Assembly (NCBI GenBank): GCA_963575745.1
Contig: CAUYUJ010021062.1
Span: 81,503 to 145,502, forward strand
Direction of reading: 5' to 3'
From: Prorocentrum cordatum
Taxonomy: Eukaryota > Sar > Dinophyceae > Prorocentrales > Prorocentraceae
DNA: 64,000 nucleotides
Part shown: in pieces, positions 60,015-64,000 of the stretch
Layout: the number at the start of each line of letters is the position of its first letter
Position numbering within the stretch: position 1 is the first letter of the stretch
The notes under the pieces: generated by a model
The model's input: only the letters and a program-made list of their open reading frames with translations
Told to the model about the DNA's origin: nothing
Databases searched by the model: none
Made by a program: the position numbers and the translations under genes

Positions 60015-62432
60015 TCATGGGGCCTGCTTGAACCGCTTCCTCCTCATCGTCGGCACGGGGCAGCGGTCCTGCATGGCCGTGGCGCGCTCCTCGAGCGAGG
60101 TCTTCGGCGCGCTCTCCTTCTTCGGGGTGAAGTACATGATCTCCGCGTTCGCACCCAGCGCTTCATTGTTGACGAATGTAGGGAACACGACCCCGTCCTT
60201 GCACACCATCTGCTTGGTCACCGTCGCAAGCTTCTCGTCGCTGGCCGACGCCATCCACCAGTAGGGCTCGAACGTGACCTTCTCGTCCCACTTCGTCGGC
60301 TCGTTGACCGAAGACGTGGGCGGCGCTGCGAGCACGAAGTGCAAGTCGACTGCCTCGCCGTCGCCGTCGAGATACACGGTGATCGAGGCCATCGAGTTGA
60401 CGCACTTCATCTTCTCGTCGAGCCTGATGCCGTCAAGGGTCGTACTGGGAACGATCTGGAGCTGCTTCGGCTCGAAGGCCCGCTTGGTGAACAACTTCTT
60501 CGGGTTGCACATGTAGATGAAGCAGGCCCCGTCGTCGATGCACGAGCCGATCGCAACAGAAGAAATGGTTCTCCACGCCCTGCACCGCGCCCAGTCGTGG
60601 ACGAAGTGCGAGCGAGATCGGACATGACGCGTGGAGGCGCTGGTGGACATCGCGATCGGGAGCTTCGCCGCGTCGGCAACGGCCTTGAACTTCTGGGCAA
60701 ACTCGATCGCCGTCAACTCCACCGAGAAGGCGCGCTGCAAGCCGCCGAACGTCTCCTTCTCCAGAACGACCTTGCCGTCCGAGATCTTCGCGATCGCGTA
60801 GAGGCCCGAAAAAGGTGTCGCCCCGCACTCGAGCACCTGCTTCCCGACGGTGAACCCCTTGTTCTCGAGCACCTTCGCCTCTGAGTTCAAGTCGGCGGCA
60901 GCCGCTGGCGTGTGCTGGGCACCCGCCTTCGGCTGATGACACTCGCCCCCCGTGGTAACCGCCATAGGCTGCCACTTGCAATGGCCGACGCCGCCCGTGA
61001 TTTTCTGAATATCGCTTGCAGCCGCGCTGCGGATCTCGGCGCTGCTGTTGAACACCTTCTTCTCGTAGCCGAGCTTCTCCTTCTGACGCAGGTGCAAACA
61101 ATTGCGGATGAGGAACTTAAACATTATGTTACACCGATCGTTCTCGCCAAGCTGGCCCTCCACCACCATCGATTCCAACCACTCGTCCAACTGCATCGCC
61201 GACGACTCGAATGCATCCACTGCGGCGTAGTTCGTCGGATTCTGGATCCAGGTGAGATCGGACTTCTGGAAGCACATGCCAATGTCATGCTCGACTTTGT
61301 GCGTGAGAAGGTTCACTGCCACGCAGCCCAACCGAACGAAGGGGAACTTCTTCAAACTCTGACCCTTGAACGCCATGTTCGCGATGTCCACCAAATATGG
61401 GCCGCCCATCTTCACCTTCAGCTGCAGCGAGCTCCTGAACTTCTCCAGGCGGGTGACCAGGGGCGCGCCCGCGTCGTGGCCAAAGAATTTGGCGATCGCA
61501 AGGATCCCTGGGATCGACTTGTCCTCAGCGGACGTCGCGCTCGCAGCAACAGCGGCGCTGTCCCATGACATGCCGCGCGCCTTGTATTTCATGATGGCGA
61601 TGGCGGTCTCCAGCTCCCCCATTGCCTTGCCAACCTTGTTATCGGTGTTCTGGGCTAGCTGCGATAGGTGTGCGAGACCAGGACACGCAATCTCGCACTT
61701 CCAAGACATTACTTTGAATTTCCAGCCATCCAAGAACGCCTTCATGTTCGGGTCTCTCTCCTCCAACTTCGCCCTCGACAGCCTGCCGCCTGCATCTTGG
61801 AGAATCTCGACGTCGGTCGTGCACCTCGCCAGCGCGGCCTTCGAGAACTGGCTGCAGTGGCTCGTGGCAAGGGTCAGCAGCCGCTCCTTCCCCGTCCACT
61901 CGGCGAGCTTGCCGCCAGCCCTCTCGATCATCAGCTTGTTGTTCACGACGTGGACCTCCCGCATCGGATCATCCAGGGGACACAGCTGCATGGCCAGCGC
62001 GCCATGCGGCACTTTTACTCCAACTTCTATGATGGAACGGCCTTTATCTTCGACGTCCTCTCCTGAACACATGAGCCCCCCTCTGTTGTCGCTGTGAACC
62101 GCGATGGCATCTGGCTCTGGGGTCTCCTCCCAGAGGAGGCTGTGCTTGAGAAGGAACGCCTCGATGTTGGCCCACGCTGTGTTCGGGCCCATCTTGGACG
62201 CGTCGTAACGGATGTAGCGATTGCCCTCATCCACGATCTCGGGTGGAATGCCGTGGGCGAGCTTCGTATTGCTGCGGGCCTCGTCGGTGTTCATGGCCGC
62301 GAGCATCTCGAGCGCCCTGCCAGAGGCGGCGAACGCGCAGCTCGCCCCAGTCAGTCGGGCCGCGCGCCTCGCGAGAGGCGACCAGCTTGATCGAAAAGGG
62401 GCTACGAGCAAGGTGAGGATTCGCATCAGCAT
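60015..62432 (-). CDS. Unknown 805-residue protein
   Basis: A single open frame with strong coding bias. The N-terminus may be shorter; MLAAMNTDEARSNTKLAHGI is a second start. Segments include YDASKMGPNTAWANIEAFLL, GRSIIEVGVKVPHGALAM, LTLATSHCSQFSKAALARC, KAFLDGWKFKVMSWKCEIAC, DNKVGKAMGELETAIAIMKY, LEKFRSSLQLKVKMGGPYLV, LTHKVEHDIGMCFQKSDLTW, FIYMCNPKKLFTKRAF and AEIMYFTPKKESAPKTSLEE. It ends in MRRKRFKQAP, a basic tail that could be a nuclear signal. No known domain, zinc finger or membrane span recognised. It is the largest gene of the six-gene minus block. Confidence 0.7.
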   Translation of the reverse strand: MLMRILTLLVAPFRSSWSPLARRAARLTGASCAFAASGRALEMLAAMNTDEARSNTKLAHGIPPEIVDEGNRYIRYDASKMGPNTAWANIEAFLLKHSLLWEETPEPDAIAVHSDNRGGLMCSGEDVEDKGRSIIEVGVKVPHGALAMQLCPLDDPMREVHVVNNKLMIERAGGKLAEWTGKERLLTLATSHCSQFSKAALARCTTDVEILQDAGGRLSRAKLEERDPNMKAFLDGWKFKVMSWKCEIACPGLAHLSQLAQNTDNKVGKAMGELETAIAIMKYKARGMSWDSAAVAASATSAEDKSIPGILAIAKFFGHDAGAPLVTRLEKFRSSLQLKVKMGGPYLVDIANMAFKGQSLKKFPFVRLGCVAVNLLTHKVEHDIGMCFQKSDLTWIQNPTNYAAVDAFESSAMQLDEWLESMVVEGQLGENDRCNIMFKFLIRNCLHLRQKEKLGYEKKVFNSSAEIRSAAASDIQKITGGVGHCKWQPMAVTTGGECHQPKAGAQHTPAAAADLNSEAKVLENKGFTVGKQVLECGATPFSGLYAIAKISDGKVVLEKETFGGLQRAFSVELTAIEFAQKFKAVADAAKLPIAMSTSASTRHVRSRSHFVHDWARCRAWRTISSVAIGSCIDDGACFIYMCNPKKLFTKRAFEPKQLQIVPSTTLDGIRLDEKMKCVNSMASITVYLDGDGEAVDLHFVLAAPPTSSVNEPTKWDEKVTFEPYWWMASASDEKLATVTKQMVCKDGVVFPTFVNNEALGANAEIMYFTPKKESAPKTSLEERATAMQDRCPVPTMRRKRFKQAP

Positions 62433-62489
62433 GGCAACTGTGAGTACTGCGATACTCTGAAGTCTGCCCAGGAGGGCTCAATGAATAAT

Positions 62490-62600
62490 CTGGCGAAGAA
62501 CCCATCCATAGCCTTGCGAAGAACCCAGCCATAGCCTGGCGAAGAACCCAGCGGCGCCCTGGCGAAGGACCCAGCGAACCCGTCAACGCCATGACCCTGG
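62490..62600. repeat. 23-25 bp tandem repeat GGCGAAGAACCCAGCCATAGCCT
   Basis: Four to five imperfect copies just upstream of the 805-residue gene. Confidence 0.85.
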
Positions 62601-62699
62601 CGAAGGACCCGCCCACATTCACCCGCAAGCCCCGCGCGTGAGAGTCTCGCATCTGGCGGAATTCACATCGGCCTCATAAACGCGTGAACCCATGGGGCA

Positions 62700-62995
62700 A
62701 CTAAGAGTGTGTAGCCCTATGGTAGACCCTCTGGTGGGCAACTTGGGGGGGCCGTATGGTAGACCCCATGGTAGACCCAATGAGGACCGCACGGTAAACC
62801 CTATAGTAGACCTTATGGGAGAGACCATTTGGGGACCTATGGCGAAGCCCATTGGTGACTATATGGTGGCCCTTTGGGGGCCCTATGGTAGACCCTTTGG
62901 GGACCCTATGGTAAACCCGATGGTAGACCTATGGTAGACCCCATGGTAGACCCTATGGTACACCCTGCGGTGGGGGAGAGAGGCCCTATGGTAGA
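62700..62995. repeat. 12-bp minisatellite CTATGGTAGACC
   Basis: About 20 degenerate units. The plus frame would read (MVDP)n. No gene context. Confidence 0.9.
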
Positions 62996-63116
62996 CCAGG
63001 TCGGGAGACACTCCGAAGTCCCACAGTCGACGCCAAACGCGTCAACCGCGTCAACCCGACACGCCAAACTGCGTGCCGCGGCGGCGCGCGCCCGAAGCCG
63101 TATCTTTTTATGTGCT

Positions 63117-63764
63117 CTAGGGCCTCGGGAACTTGCTCGGGAATTTTGGAACGGGTGGCCACGGCCCCGCAACCGCGCCATCTGTAGTTAAGAACATGTC
63201 CCGAATCTTTTTGATTTTGTTCGCTACTTCAAACAGGTGGTCCCCCTGGGCCTTGAGTGCAGTAATCATCAACTGTCGGTGTAACTCAATCTCGGGCGTC
63301 GGCGTGTACGGATCGTAGGGGTTGCGTAGCTCCCACCGACGGCGGTACACGCCTGTTCTCTGTTCAAGAACCATCGTCTCCATACTGTTAAGCCACTTGT
63401 CCCAACAATACATGTACGTAGTGCTGGCGTTGAGCTCCTGCCTGGCCTGGATTAAGTCGATCGCGCACTTTGCTCTCTGATAGTCATGTGAAGTATGCGT
63501 GTCATGCGGGGCAACATTGCGAACTGGTTCAGAACGTGGTCCCTGAGAACCATGCGAAGCTGAAGCATACGGGTGAACAACACTGCGAAAGTGTTCAGAA
63601 GGTATATTGCCGTACATGCGCGGGCCGTCACAGCCAAGATGAGCAATAATCGGAGAGCGGCGCTTGCCAACACAATTCAATATCGGATGAATGCGCTGAT
63701 CTACCCAAAACTGGCTATGTTTACATGTTTGTGCGCGCATGCACGCGTGGTTACATATGTACAT
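63117..63764 (-). CDS. Unknown protein of up to 215 residues
   Basis: The convincing part is the C-terminal half: RAKCAIDLIQARQELNASTT, YMYCWDKWLNSMETMVLEQR, GVYRRRWELRNPYDPYTPTP, LHRQLMITALKAQGDHLFEV and ANKIKKIRDMF. These segments are helical, Arg/Leu-rich and of normal composition. The N-terminal 60 residues are less convincing and the start is uncertain. The coding region may begin near 63550, with an upstream exon beyond. No recognised domain. 63765-64000 shows only ACATAT-type low complexity and unique sequence. Confidence 0.5.
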   Translation of the reverse strand: MYICNHACMRAQTCKHSQFWVDQRIHPILNCVGKRRSPIIAHLGCDGPRMYGNIPSEHFRSVVHPYASASHGSQGPRSEPVRNVAPHDTHTSHDYQRAKCAIDLIQARQELNASTTYMYCWDKWLNSMETMVLEQRTGVYRRRWELRNPYDPYTPTPEIELHRQLMITALKAQGDHLFEVANKIKKIRDMFLTTDGAVAGPWPPVPKFPSKFPRP

Positions 63765-64000
63765 ATGTGTGAACGAGTGTGTGTGTATATGTTTACATCA
63801 CTAGATGTGTATGTATACATATTTGCACATATCCAGTCTACCAGTGCGGCTCGCGATCAAAAATCTAAAAGAATTAAGTGCGGGGCCAGCGCGGCAACCA
63901 TGTTGGGGCTCTAAGAACACTCACGAGGGCCCGCGGCGGCTCCATTTCAAAACTCGGCTCTCACCTGACTTGGATCTGCAACCTTTTGTCGATTCTGCCT

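Overview
The window is nuclear DNA of a dinoflagellate. The direct evidence is four relics of the dinoflagellate 22-nt spliced leader, whose first 18 nt are TCCGTAGCCATTTTGGCT. Each sits at the 5' end of a separate open reading frame (5.5, 35.7, 40.0 and 52.5 kb). High G+C, very dense micro- and minisatellites, a LINE-type reverse transcriptase, a C5-cytosine DNA methyltransferase split by microsatellite-rich intron sequence, and long stretches of one-directional uncharacterised reading frames all agree. Nothing is bacterial. I cannot name the species; a Prorocentrum- or Symbiodiniaceae-like genome would fit.

Layout. 0-1.2 kb: a degenerate tandem array that recurs near 18.3 and 20 kb. 1.2-4 kb: isolated candidate exons. 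4-5.5 kb (minus): a Nudix hydrolase gene behind a decayed spliced-leader relic. 7-8.2 kb (plus): candidate exons of an unrecognised gene. 10.9-13.2 kb (plus): the DNA methyltransferase. 13.4-13.7 kb: a cluster of four copies of a 32-bp perfect palindrome. 16.1-17 kb (minus): a matrin-type zinc-finger/coiled-coil protein. 19.1-22.8 kb (plus): a multi-exon unknown gene that runs into a 277-bp CT tract. 23.6-31.4 kb (minus): a LINE with reverse transcriptase and restriction-like endonuclease, whose frame stays open upstream through kilobases of Pro/Ser/Thr-rich repeats. 32.5-33.4 kb (plus): an intronless unknown gene. 34.8-35.5 kb (minus): a small three-exon gene. 35.7-37.1 kb (plus): a GIY-YIG-like protein behind a relic. 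39-40 kb (minus): a possible Rossmann-fold protein behind a relic. 40.7-42.9 kb: a palindrome-rich satellite that flips orientation. 43.4-48.6 kb: several minisatellites (15-, 32- and 27-bp units). 50.4-63.8 kb: six minus-strand reading frames encoding unrecognised proteins, interleaved with further palindromes and minisatellites.

Themes. Several genes look like mRNAs copied back into the genome, since they are intronless or nearly so and carry spliced-leader remnants. Several coding regions carry apparent single-base frameshifts, mostly at short homopolymers, which may be assembly errors or real decay. Three unrelated 32-bp palindromes occur in local clusters and are the most novel structural signal here. 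The six-gene block at 50-64 kb is the best candidate for an undescribed genetic unit, but its unity is an inference.
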